A DNA stretch of 35,606 nt from Gammaproteobacteria bacterium (lineage in GTDB: Bacteria > Pseudomonadota > Gammaproteobacteria > Tenderiales > Tenderiaceae): NCBI GenBank assembly GCA_021731365.1, contig JAKFXL010000020.1, positions 1-35,606 on the forward strand. Reading direction: 5' to 3'. Below the pieces are notes generated by a model. The model was not told where the DNA came from and made no database searches. It saw only the letters and a program-made list of their open reading frames with translations. Shown one piece after another: positions 26,698 to 35,203 of this stretch. Position 1 is the stretch's first letter; each line of letters opens with the position of its first letter. The position numbers and the translations under genes are program-made.

Positions 26698-26880
26698 GTG
26701 AGACCAACGCCAGTTAACCGGGCATTAAAAATCAACAGTAAATTAAGACCAGGACAATGCAGCGTTGAGTTGATATTGATTTCATGAGCGTCAGTATCAT
26801 TTTTTTCATTTAAAAATCATCATAAAGCAACTACCCTTTCTCTGTCGAATACTCGACGGCGTAACTTAAGGAGGAGTTAA

Positions 26881-27414
26881 ATGAAACTACGCACAGGGTT
26901 TAATATTCACCAATCGGGACGGACGCTGATTACTGTTGCCTTGCTGGGCGCTTTTGTGACGGGCCATTCTGCCTATGCAGACAAACGTCCTCCATCAATA
27001 ACGGCGTCGCAGTTATCTTTGGAGCTGGCCACTAACGCTGCAATGGCGGCCTTGGGGCAATGCAGACAGGACGGTTATGCTGTTAGCGTTGCCGTAGTCG
27101 ACCGCAGCGGTACACTGATCGCACAGGTGCGCGACCCCGCAGCTGGCCCTCATACCATAGGCAGTAGTTATGGTAAGGCGTTCACCTCCGCCAGTATGGG
27201 GCAGTCCACCACCAATCTGGCAAATGCCATTGTCAGTAATCCAGCGCTTAGTGGTTTGCGTGACATGGATCCACGACTGGTGATTCTAGCCGGAGGTCTG
27301 CCCATTACGATGGGTGGACAACGTATCGGTGGTATTGGTGTGGGAGGTGCCCCAGGCGGACACCTAGATGAAGCCTGTGCCAAATATGGGTTGCAGCAGA
27401 TTCGGGCAGAGTAG
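26881..27414 (+). CDS. Exported GlcG/HbpS-family (DUF336) haem-binding-like protein
   Basis: A 177-residue protein with an N-terminal signal (about residues 1-33, LITVALLGAFVTGHSAYA) and one GlcG/HbpS domain: LSLELATNAAMAALGQCR, VAVVDRSGTLIAQVRDP, YGKAFTSASMG, and a Gly-rich end GGQRIGGIGVGGAPGGHLDE. Family members bind haem or small organic ligands; the ligand here is unknown. A very strong ribosome binding site AAGGAGGAG precedes ATG. It faces the alternative oxidase gene tail to tail. 26698-26880 contains no ORF I support and must carry its promoter. Confidence 0.82.
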   Translation: MKLRTGFNIHQSGRTLITVALLGAFVTGHSAYADKRPPSITASQLSLELATNAAMAALGQCRQDGYAVSVAVVDRSGTLIAQVRDPAAGPHTIGSSYGKAFTSASMGQSTTNLANAIVSNPALSGLRDMDPRLVILAGGLPITMGGQRIGGIGVGGAPGGHLDEACAKYGLQQIRAE

Positions 27415-27427
27415 TATTGCCAGCGAC

Positions 27428-27455
27428 GGGAGCCAAACCCAGCAGGTTGGCTCCC
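27428..27455. terminator. Hairpin between GlcG-like gene and alternative oxidase
   Basis: GGGAGCCAA pairs with TTGGCTCCC across a 10-base loop. No clear U-run follows, so this is only a likely bidirectional terminator between converging genes. Confidence 0.4.
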
Positions 27456-27541
27456 TGCCTGGTATTCATGCAGTGACCAACGGGGACCGCTATCTCTGGT
27501 TTCACCTGTTTCTCGCTGTTGATACCAGACCGTATGGCTAA

Positions 27542-28156
27542 TTAGGAGAGCTGAGTGGCAAACCCGTGGTTTACATCGCGGTGCACTGCCTCATCGGCAC
27601 GGACCGCGATGATCACGTCGCGCAGGCGTGCGTCAGGGGCCAGCTGCCAGTAGTCGATGGCAATCTGCGGCGCAGCCACATTCTCGGCAGCACCACTGTC
27701 GATTTCCGCCAGATATTCGGTATAGCTGTAGACGGCCTCCTCTTCAAAATACCCCACCACACGATGGGCGGTCTTGGCTGATATCAGATAGATCAGGAAA
27801 AAGGCGTTATAAAACAGCCCCTGCACCAATACAATCAGCAGCCGTTCCAGCCGTGAAGGTTGGGCGATCTGGATGAATGTCATCAGATGCATACGCTCAT
27901 TCTCCGCCTCATCTAATAGCGTGCGAATCCAGCCATGATCGCTCTCCATACGCCGTAGGGCACGCAAATGTTGCAGTGCACCGGCCACCATGCCGGGCAC
28001 AGCGGCGACTGTTTCCAGTACCACCGCACGATGGCCATAGCGCCGTGCAAAAAAGGCATCTGCGAAGTAGCGCAAAAACTTAACAAAACGGTAGGCGATG
28101 CGATCCCGAAGATCTTTTGGCGCGTAGTACGTTTCAAGTGGCGGAGTATCTGACAT
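27542..28156 (-). CDS. Alternative oxidase (AOX)
   Basis: Cyanide-insensitive, non-proton-pumping ubiquinol oxidase with a di-iron carboxylate site, membrane-bound as an interfacial protein. All four helix motifs are present: LET (Glu48), NERMH (Glu87, His90), [12 protein letters not shown] (Glu139 region) and [12 protein letters not shown] (Glu189, His192). At 204 residues it lacks the N-terminal extension of plant enzymes. AOX is common in plant, fungal and protist mitochondria and uncommon but known in proteobacteria such as Vibrio and Novosphingobium. It would bypass the bc1 complex encoded by petABC at 247-2721. It is a single-gene unit with its own upstream gap (28157-28330). Confidence 0.94.
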   Translation of the reverse strand: MSDTPPLETYYAPKDLRDRIAYRFVKFLRYFADAFFARRYGHRAVVLETVAAVPGMVAGALQHLRALRRMESDHGWIRTLLDEAENERMHLMTFIQIAQPSRLERLLIVLVQGLFYNAFFLIYLISAKTAHRVVGYFEEEAVYSYTEYLAEIDSGAAENVAAPQIAIDYWQLAPDARLRDVIIAVRADEAVHRDVNHGFATQLS

Positions 28157-28330
28157 TGTTATGCTCCTGTGGATGTTATGGTTGTGAAGGGTACAAACAC
28201 CCCTGATATATGGAGTGGCTGGAGTACAATAAAAAGGTTTAGCTGAAAATCACCGGAGATGATGTGGTGATGAGGATGTCCAGTTTAGGCGATGTTGGCA
28301 GGTTGTGGGGGATTAATGGTGCACGGATCA

Positions 28331-29401
28331 CTACACCGCGATCGGTGCAGGACCGGCTCCGCCGCCGCCTCCATCTGGATCTGGGCCTTTTTTCGATTTC
28401 TTGCTGGAGGAGGCATTCGGACCGGGCTTCTCCCTTTTTTTCTTGTTTTTTATAGCCGCAATCGTTTCCATGATTTCGAGATAGTCGTAGGCATCAAAAC
28501 GTCCGGCTGCGACCTCCACGTCCAGCGCCCGTTGGGCCTGGGTGACTGCGCGATTTATATAGGGCTCCCACCTTGCGATTTGTAATCGGCCAAGACCGGC
28601 TACATCTCGCGCCAATGTTGTGTAGTAGCCGTGCAGGGCTTGGGCTCTCTGGGTTCTGAATGCGTCATCAACACCGGTATTGGCGGCGTTGTCGAGTTCC
28701 CAGACATGGGTATCCACCTCCTGTATGGCATGCTGCACGCGTCCGATGGCCCCGCCGAGTTCATTAGTATCCATATACGAAACAGTATCGCCTACGTCAG
28801 CCACATCATCAGGCTCTTGTCGATACTGTTCTGCGTGAATTAACTCATGGCGCAAAGAGGTGTAAACAACGGCAGCGCCCGCAGCGAATGCTAAGTTGGT
28901 TATTTCGATAGTGACATTGTCCGGGGCAGCTGGATCAGGTTGGGCGATGCCGAAATATGTGGCTTCAGTGTAGGCCAACCCGGTAACGTTGTCTGTCTCG
29001 TCGAGGAGCCCTTCGGTTTGGACATGGGCGTAAAGGGCATCAAGCGCCGCTTGTCGCAGGTCAGGGGTATCAGCATTGTTTATCTGGGTAACCAAGGCGG
29101 TGGGCAGTGCGGGTACGTCGGCACTTTCACCCAAATCGCCTGCCGGGGTGGTGACAGCTATTTTCTGCACAGTCGCCGCTGCGTCGGAGGGTCGGGCCAA
29201 CTCCATGGCCTTTAACTGGGCGCTTAGCTGAAACGCACGAGGACTACGGTTTACCGTCTCCTGCAATTTTTGTTGAGTGACAGCTTCTGGCCGATTATCC
29301 ACAAACCAAACAGCAGGCTTACCGCCACTCAAAGTTTGAGTGGCTTCGTTAGCAGCAGAGTGGCTTTTATGGTCTTGTGCCTTGTCAGCGTGAGGTTTCA
29401 T
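28331..29401 (-). CDS. HExxH metalloprotease-like protein with injection-system-type N-terminal segment
   Basis: A 356-residue protein without signal peptide or membrane span. Residues 31-70 (WFVDNRPEAVTQQKLQETVN, then SPRAFQLSAQLKAM) resemble the repeats that precede DUF4157-type domains in proteins associated with contractile injection systems. The central part has T-S-L-R-H185-E-L-I-H189-A-E-Q-Y, a zinc-metallopeptidase HExxH motif; the third ligand is not obvious. A long acidic and helical region follows, then a Lys-rich stretch (KNKKKREK) and a Gly/Pro tail. I recognise no named family. A secreted or packaged effector is possible. No injection-system or immunity gene is in the window. 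Confidence 0.6.
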   Translation of the reverse strand: MKPHADKAQDHKSHSAANEATQTLSGGKPAVWFVDNRPEAVTQQKLQETVNRSPRAFQLSAQLKAMELARPSDAAATVQKIAVTTPAGDLGESADVPALPTALVTQINNADTPDLRQAALDALYAHVQTEGLLDETDNVTGLAYTEATYFGIAQPDPAAPDNVTIEITNLAFAAGAAVVYTSLRHELIHAEQYRQEPDDVADVGDTVSYMDTNELGGAIGRVQHAIQEVDTHVWELDNAANTGVDDAFRTQRAQALHGYYTTLARDVAGLGRLQIARWEPYINRAVTQAQRALDVEVAAGRFDAYDYLEIMETIAAIKNKKKREKPGPNASSSKKSKKGPDPDGGGGGAGPAPIAV

Positions 29402-29518
29402 AAACCACCTTATCAGGTTTTATTACACTACCTATAACATGAGGCTAAAGAGAGCAGTGGTCTTTTTTCAAACCGTATCTTGACTCACAGTGGCTGTTCA
29501 TTCCCCATTCCTCATCCC

Positions 29519-31432
29519 TCATAATTCGACCTGTGCCCCTAGTTCAATAACGCGATTGGTGGGGATTTTAAACAGGGTCATCGCACCAGCGGCGTTGCGC
29601 GCCATGGTGATAAAGAGCTTTTCGCGCCAGGGGGCCATGCCGGGGATGCGGGTGGATATCAGGGTTTCGCGGCTGAAAAAATAGGAGGTCTCCAGTGTAT
29701 TGAAGTCGGCTTTCAGTGGTGCGCATTGCGCCAGTGTTGCCGGTACGTCAGGTTCATCTTTATAGCCAAAGTGAAACAGCGTGCGATGAAAACCGCAGCC
29801 TAATGGTTCGGTCTCAATCCGTTCATTGGCGGGTATGTAGGGTACGTCGGAGGTCATCACCGTTAGCAGGACCACCCGTTCGTGCAGTACTTTGTTATGG
29901 GCAAGGTTATGCAGCAGTGCGTGGGGCACGCCGTTGGAGCTGGCTGTTAAAAACACCGCTGTGCCCGGTACTCTGATCGGTGGATGGCGCGCGATGCTGG
30001 TAAGAAAGAGGCCGATATCCATGGCGTCTGCATGGAGCCGTCGGATCAGAATCCGGCGTCCCTTCTTCCAGGTCGCCAGCAGGATGAAAATGATGGCGGC
30101 GATCAGCAGCGGAAACCAGCCACCGTGTATGATCTTGGTGGCGTTGGCGCTGACAAAGGCGATATCGACGATCAGAAATAGTGCCATCACCGCCGCCGCC
30201 GCTGCCCAGTGCCAGCGCCACAGGCCATAAACCACAAAAAAGGCAAGCAGGGTGTCAATGGCCATGGTGCCGGTAACGGCGATGCCGTAGGCCGCCGCCA
30301 GATCGCTGGAGGAGCCAAATCCGACCACCAGCCCTACTACCCCAAGTAGCAGAAACCAGTTTATAAATGGAATATAGATCTGCCCTACCTCGTGTTCTGA
30401 CGTGTGGAACATCCGCATGCGGGGAATGTAGCCGAGCTGGATCGCCTGACGGGTAACGGAGAAGGCGCCAGTAATTACTGCCTGCGAGGCGATGACGGTG
30501 GCCAGGGTGGCCAGCGCAATCAGCGGATAGAGTGCCCATGAGGGGGCCATCAGATAGAACGGGTTGCGCGCTGCATCAGGAAGGTGCATCAGCAGCGCCC
30601 CTTGGCCAAAGTAGTTGAGCAGCAGTGCCGGCCAGACAAAACCAAACCAGGCGAGCTGGATCGGCCGTTTGCCAAAGTGGCCCATGTCGGCATACAGTGC
30701 CTCGGCGCCGGTGATAACCAGTACTACTGTGCCCAAGACCAGAAAACCGAGCCAGCCGTGGTGCAGCAGCATGTCGAGGGCATAGATTGGGTTGACTGCT
30801 TTGAGTACGCCGGGATAGTCGATGATGTTGATAATGCCCAGCAGTGCCAGCACTGCAAACCAGACCCCCATCACTGGGCCAAAGAGCTTGCCCATGCCGG
30901 CGGTACCACGGTACTGAAAGAAAAAAAGCAGCACCAATACCACCAGCGCCATTGGGATAATCCATGACTCCAGCGCCGGGGCGGGAATTGCCACCCCCTC
31001 CACGGCACTCAGTACCGAGATGGCGGGGGTGATCATGCTATCGCCATAAAAGAGTGCGGCACCAAACAGCCCCAGCGATGAGAGCACCCAGCGTAAACGC
31101 GGCTTGTCAGCAGCAACTCGGCGGGTCAGCGCAATCAGCGCCATAATGCCACCTTCGCCTTTGTTGTCAGCACGCATCATAAACAGCACATACTTGAGCG
31201 AGACAACGATCACCAGCGCCCAAAAGACCAGTGAAAGAATACCAAGGATGTTATTTGGCTCCGGCGGCAGGGCATGAACGCCGCTGAAGGTCTCCTTCAT
31301 GGCGTAGAGCGGGCTGGTGCCGATGTCGCCATAGACTACCCCTACCGCGCCCACCATGAGTGGCAGGAGGGGGTGTTTTTCTGCTGCTTGGTTCTGTGGC
31401 GACACCGTAGGCACTCCTGAAACGCCGCACAT
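29519..31432 (-). CDS. kup: Low-affinity potassium uptake protein Kup
   Basis: KUP/HAK/KT-type K+ transporter of the inner membrane, probably H+ coupled. The 637-residue protein has about twelve spans and the family start VGVVYGDIGTSPLYAMKETF, then FYGDSMITPAISVLSAVEGV, here FYGDSMITPAISVL, ending in a cytoplasmic domain after about residue 450. Upstream 31433-31610 holds short hairpins (for example 31488-31514) but no gene. Confidence 0.95.
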   Translation of the reverse strand: MCGVSGVPTVSPQNQAAEKHPLLPLMVGAVGVVYGDIGTSPLYAMKETFSGVHALPPEPNNILGILSLVFWALVIVVSLKYVLFMMRADNKGEGGIMALIALTRRVAADKPRLRWVLSSLGLFGAALFYGDSMITPAISVLSAVEGVAIPAPALESWIIPMALVVLVLLFFFQYRGTAGMGKLFGPVMGVWFAVLALLGIINIIDYPGVLKAVNPIYALDMLLHHGWLGFLVLGTVVLVITGAEALYADMGHFGKRPIQLAWFGFVWPALLLNYFGQGALLMHLPDAARNPFYLMAPSWALYPLIALATLATVIASQAVITGAFSVTRQAIQLGYIPRMRMFHTSEHEVGQIYIPFINWFLLLGVVGLVVGFGSSSDLAAAYGIAVTGTMAIDTLLAFFVVYGLWRWHWAAAAAVMALFLIVDIAFVSANATKIIHGGWFPLLIAAIIFILLATWKKGRRILIRRLHADAMDIGLFLTSIARHPPIRVPGTAVFLTASSNGVPHALLHNLAHNKVLHERVVLLTVMTSDVPYIPANERIETEPLGCGFHRTLFHFGYKDEPDVPATLAQCAPLKADFNTLETSYFFSRETLISTRIPGMAPWREKLFITMARNAAGAMTLFKIPTNRVIELGAQVEL

Positions 31433-31487
31433 CTTTAAAAGCTCTTATCGGTTGATTCATGCCCACCCGCCTAAGGTGACGGGTTAC

Positions 31488-31514
31488 TTCATGGTGAGCT
31501 TGTTGAGCCATGAA
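31488..31514. repeat. Hairpin with partial match to the MITE core
   Basis: TTCATGG and CCATGAA form a 7-bp inverted repeat around TGAGCTTGTTGAG. The arm and core TGGTGAGCTTGTTGAGCC resemble the GTGGTGAGCTTGTCGAACC core in the element at 16032-16142. It may be a decayed relative or coincidence. Confidence 0.25.
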
Positions 31515-31610
31515 TGAAGCGGCTGACGGAGTGGCAGATTACGCCACTTTGGCGTCGAGCTGTGGGAGTTTTGTCAGGCCGCTATCATCACTGTGATATT
31601 TGGCAACCGC

Positions 31611-33512
31611 TCAATCCCCCCTTGATTGGGCATCTAGAGACTCCCAGCGTTGGTAGGTCGCGCTTAAGGTCTGCTCCAGTGTATCCAGCTGCTTCTGCAC
31701 CTCGGCCATCTTGGCACTACCCTGTTTATAAAAGTCGGGGTCGGCCATGGTTTTGTGCAGGGCATCCAGGTCAGCCTCCAGCAGCTCGATCTTTTTTGGC
31801 AACTCCTCCAGCTCGCGCTGTTCTTTGTAGCTCAGTTTGGCGGCGGCTTTGGGTTTCTCTTTAGCCATGGCGGTATCGAGTTGTTTTGGCTTCTCGCTGC
31901 TGCTATTTGTTACCGGCTGGGCGCGTTGCCGCAGCCAGTCGTCGTAGCCACCTACATACTCGTTCACCACGCCGTTGCCTTCAAAGACCAGCGAGCTGGT
32001 AACAACGTTGTTGATAAAGGCACGGTCATGGCTCACCAGCAGCAGGGTGCCGCTGTAGTCGATCAGCAGCTCTTCGAGCAGCTCCAGTGTCTCTACATCC
32101 AGATCGTTGGTCGGCTCATCCATCACCAGCACGTTGGCCGGTTTGGTGAAGAGCTTGGCCAGCAGCAGGCGGTTACGTTCACCGCCGGAGAGCGCCTTCA
32201 CCGGCGTGCGCGCCCGCTGGGGCGAGAAGAGAAACTCCTGCATGTAGCTGATGACGTGGCGCGGTTTGCCGTTGACGGTGATCTCGTTACTGCCACCACT
32301 GATGTTATCGATAACAGTCTTTTCGGGATCGAGCTGGGCGCGATGCTGGTCGAAGTAGGCAACCTCCATCTTGGTGCCCTTCTTCACCGTGCCCTGCTGT
32401 GGCTCCAGCAGCCCCAGCAGAATCTTCAGCAGCGTCGATTTACCGGCACCGTTAGGGCCGATGATGCCGATCTTGTCACCGCGCATAATGGTGGTGGTGA
32501 GGTTTTTCAGGATCACCTTGTCGCCAAAGCTCTGGCTGACGTTATCAATCTCAACCACAATCTTGCCGGAGCTGGCTGCCTCCTGGGTCTGAATCTTGGC
32601 CGTGCCCATGCGTTCACGGCGTTCGCTACGTTCAACCCGCAACGCCTTCAAGTCACGTACACGTCCTTCGTTGCGGGTGCGGCGCGCCTTAATGCCCTGA
32701 CGAATCCACACCTCCTCCTGTGCCAGCTTTTTATCGAAGAGTGCGTTGGCGGTCTCCTCAGCATCGAGCTGCTCCTGTTTGCGGACCAGATAGAGCTCGT
32801 AGTTGCCGGGCCAGCTGGTGAGCTTGCCACGATCAAGATCGATAATGCGGGTTGCCAGATGCTGCAATAACATCCGGTCATGGGTCACAAACAGTAGCGC
32901 CGCACGGTAGTTGAGCAGAAACTCCTCCATCCACTTGATCGACTCGATATCCAGATGGTTGGTCGGCTCGTCCAGCAGCAACAGGTCCGGGTCCAGCACC
33001 AGCGCCTGGGCCAGCAGCACGCGGCGTTTCATGCCGCCGGAAAGCTCGCTGAACTCCGCATCCTCCGGCAGCTCCAGCCGTGAGATCACGGTATCAACCC
33101 GCTGGCTCGCCTCCCAGCCATTCACCGCCTCAAGCTTGTGCTGTACCCGTTCCAGCTCTGCCATCGCTTCATCACTGAAGTCAGTCGCCAACCGCTGCGT
33201 GGCGTGGTGGTAGTCGCGCAGCAACTGCCCCTGCTCACCCAGTCCATCGGCCACCACGTCATAGACCGAGCCAGTCATATCACTCGGCACCTCCTGGTTC
33301 AGGCGTGTCACTCGCAGCCCCTGCTGCTTCTCAATAGCCCCCCCCTCAGGGATGATCTCGCCCGCCAACACCTTCATCAGCGTCGACTTGCCCGCGCCAT
33401 TACGCCCGACCAGACAGACACGTTCGCCAGGATCAATCGACAGGTTAAGACCATCCAGCTGTGGCGGACCACCAAAGCTGACCACAACATCGCGCAGGGT
33501 AATTAAGGGCAT
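31611..33512 (-). CDS. uup: ABC-F family ATPase Uup
   Basis: A 633-residue soluble protein with two ABC domains and no membrane part. Walker A motifs are GRNGAGKST (near residue 37) and GPNGAGKST (near residue 354), signatures are LSGGMKRR and LSGGERNR, and Walker B motifs are LLLLDEPTNHLD and VLVMDEPTNDLD. The linker between the domains and the C-terminal coiled-coil (about residues 560-630, KKIELLEADLDALHKTM) are typical of Uup, a ribosome- and DNA-structure-associated ABC-F protein. It is transcribed alone on the minus strand. Confidence 0.95.
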   Translation of the reverse strand: MPLITLRDVVVSFGGPPQLDGLNLSIDPGERVCLVGRNGAGKSTLMKVLAGEIIPEGGAIEKQQGLRVTRLNQEVPSDMTGSVYDVVADGLGEQGQLLRDYHHATQRLATDFSDEAMAELERVQHKLEAVNGWEASQRVDTVISRLELPEDAEFSELSGGMKRRVLLAQALVLDPDLLLLDEPTNHLDIESIKWMEEFLLNYRAALLFVTHDRMLLQHLATRIIDLDRGKLTSWPGNYELYLVRKQEQLDAEETANALFDKKLAQEEVWIRQGIKARRTRNEGRVRDLKALRVERSERRERMGTAKIQTQEAASSGKIVVEIDNVSQSFGDKVILKNLTTTIMRGDKIGIIGPNGAGKSTLLKILLGLLEPQQGTVKKGTKMEVAYFDQHRAQLDPEKTVIDNISGGSNEITVNGKPRHVISYMQEFLFSPQRARTPVKALSGGERNRLLLAKLFTKPANVLVMDEPTNDLDVETLELLEELLIDYSGTLLLVSHDRAFINNVVTSSLVFEGNGVVNEYVGGYDDWLRQRAQPVTNSSSEKPKQLDTAMAKEKPKAAAKLSYKEQRELEELPKKIELLEADLDALHKTMADPDFYKQGSAKMAEVQKQLDTLEQTLSATYQRWESLDAQSRGD

Positions 33513-33735
33513 AGGAACTCCAAGGATTTAGGCGCGTATGGTACTGCCAGCGGCTGGCCAGCGCCAGCTATGCGGTATGGATAGGGCCATAATGGGGGGC
33601 GACTAAGGCAAGATAACCACCTGTAGCACGCACAGTATTAATCCCAGCGTGGGGCTATAGTTGCATAATGGGCTTGTGAACAGATGATTGGGGGATGTCG
33701 TCGGGGGAATGGAAGTAATAGACAGATTCTGCCTA
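33513..33735. other. Non-coding stretch between uup and recombinase promoter
   Basis: No ORF I would support. It holds an overlapping GC palindrome around 33545-33572 (CTGCCAGCGGCTGGCCAGCG) and presumably the uup promoter and the left end of the IS91-like unit, but I cannot place that end by sequence. Confidence 0.3.
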
Positions 33736-33764
33736 TTGTCCTGTTTAATATTTTTGTCTAATAC
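33736..33764 (+). promoter_or_regulatory. Promoter for the recombinase/IS91 unit
   Basis: TTGTCC (33736-33741) and TAATAC (33759-33764) with an exact 17-base spacer. A small hairpin CCGC-TTAC-GCGG followed by GGCTTTTTT (33778-33798) lies downstream and may attenuate it. Confidence 0.55.
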
Positions 33765-33826
33765 GTGTTGAACTAAACCGCTTACGCGGGGCTTTTTTCC
33801 TTCGTTTTTCTCTCGTGTTTTCCATA

Positions 33827-33867
33827 CTTATCTCTACCCCATCCGGGGTTTTACCACAGGAGATAAG
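33827..33867 (+). promoter_or_regulatory. Hairpin covering the recombinase ribosome binding site
   Basis: CTTATCTC (33827-33834) is perfectly complementary to GAGATAAG (33860-33867), which includes part of the AGGAG ribosome binding site at 33858-33862. A second stem CCCC-ATCC-GGGG (33837-33848) sits inside the loop. Folding would hide the site and limit translation of the recombinase. Confidence 0.5.
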
Positions 33868-33869
33868 TC

Positions 33870-34746
33870 ATGACCCCTCTACGTCAGAAGATGATCGATG
33901 CGATGCTGGTGCGCGGTTTTGCCGTGCGTACTCAGCAGAGTTATATGGACGCGGTGATTCAGTTGTCGCGCCATTACCACTGTTCCCCAGCATTGTTATC
34001 CAACGCACAGTTGCAGGACTATTTTCTCTATCTCGTCAAAGAGCGTCAGCTCGCGCCGGCCTCGTGCCGTTTGTCATTCAATGGCATCCGTTTTCTCTAT
34101 CTCAATGTCCTGGGGTGGCCCGAGGTCGACCTGAAGGTCGCCCTGCCCAAGCGCAAACAACGCATTCCGGAGTTGTTGAGCCACGTTGAAGTGACTCGCT
34201 TGCTGGCGGCGGTAGAGAACAGGAAACACCGAGTGATGCTGACCACCTGTTATGGCTGCGGTCTGCGGGTGAGTGAGTTGATGGCGTTGCAGGTGCGGGA
34301 TATTGATGGTGAGCGCTTGTTGCTGCGAGTGACGCAGGGCAAAGGAGGAAAGGATCGACAAGTAATTCTATCCGCTTCTTTGTTGCAGTTGCTGCGCCGT
34401 TACTGGCGTATCTTTCATCCAACGACGTGGCTTTTTTATGGCCACGATCCATTGTCGAGTCTGAGCATCACGACGGCACAGAAGGTGTTTCAGACGGCGA
34501 AGCAAAAGGCAGAGATAGAGAAGATTGGCGGTATTCATAGCCTGCGTCATGCCTATGCGACGCATCAGTTGGCGGCGGGCAGAGCCTGCCCCGCGAAGCG
34601 CTTTGGGCATGCCGCTGCTTCAGTTGAAGGAGATGCTGGGTCACAGTGATCTGCACTCAACCATGCGCTATCTCCATTGGGTGCCGCAGTACACCGAAGG
34701 CTTTGGCGCCGATCTGACTCAAGGGTTGGAGGTGGATGATGAATAA
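33870..34746 (+). pseudogene. Tyrosine recombinase, frameshifted by a 28-bp insertion
   Basis: Phage-integrase-family protein of the kind encoded with some IS91-like transposases. The N-terminal SAM-like core-binding domain (RQKMIDAMLVRGFAVRTQQS) is followed by the catalytic domain with GCGLRVSELMAL (Arg), KGGKDR (Lys) and HSLRHAYATHQLAAG (His-x-x-Arg). The remaining part, LLQLKEMLGHSDLHSTMRYL with the catalytic His and Tyr, is in another frame from 34609. Removing 34581-34608 exactly restores AAG-MPLLQLKEMLGHS, so the break is a 28-bp insertion at a codon boundary. The translated product would end in 24 unrelated residues after residue 237. The C-terminal reading frame overlaps the transposase start. 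Confidence 0.85.
34581..34608. repeat. 28-bp insertion inside recombinase gene
   Basis: It starts AGAGCCTGCC and ends CTTTGGGC. The sequence GGGC occurs at both its left flank (34577-34580) and its right end (34605-34608), consistent with a 4-bp duplication. It contains CGC-GAA-GCG, and GGGCAG/CTGCCC pairing across its left border, so it may be a small hairpin-forming insert. Confidence 0.6.
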
Positions 34747-35203
34747 CAGCTCCATGCAAGCCATACTCGCCACGCATCTGGATGAATATCGAGAACATCA
34801 TCGGCTCTCACCGCAGCAGGCCAGCGCCTGCCACCGCATTGAGATCTGTCGCACGGCAGTACTGGGTGGAGAACAGGTGCGCTGCAGTCAGTGTGCGTTT
34901 GAGCAGTACCGTTACCACTCCTGTCGCAACCGTCATTGCCCGCAGTGTCAGCGCCAAGCCAGTGAGGCGTGGTGTGAACAGCGCACGGCGCAGCTGTTGC
35001 CAGTGCCCTATTTTCATCTGGTGTTTACACTGCCGCATCCACTCAACCCGTGGGCCGAGCTGCATCCAGAGGTGATCTATCGTCTGTTGTTCCAGTCGGC
35101 CTGGGCAACACTCAAAGGTTTTGCCAATGATCCAAAACGACTTGATGGTGAGCTGGGCATGGTCGCCATTCTCCACACCTGGGGCCAGAACCTCAGCCGT
35201 CAT
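34739..35203 (+). pseudogene. IS91-family transposase, truncated before the HUH motif
   Basis: It begins overlapping the recombinase end. Zinc-binding part: CSQCAFEQY and SCRNRHCPQCQ. The Y2-transposase core then starts with PVPYFHLVFTLPHPLN and ends HTWGQNLSRH. In IS91 enzymes this is followed by the HxH metal motif and the two catalytic tyrosines, all missing here. The reading frame runs on to 35233 but reads into IS110 DNA (KTVCKGQQK). Inactive as seen. Confidence 0.88.

Noticed and set aside
31755-32870. 371-codon plus-strand ORF opposite uup
   Set aside because: It lies wholly antisense to a clear ABC-F gene with all motifs, its protein is Gln/Leu/Val-rich without recognisable domains, and it is the shadow of a high-GC gene.
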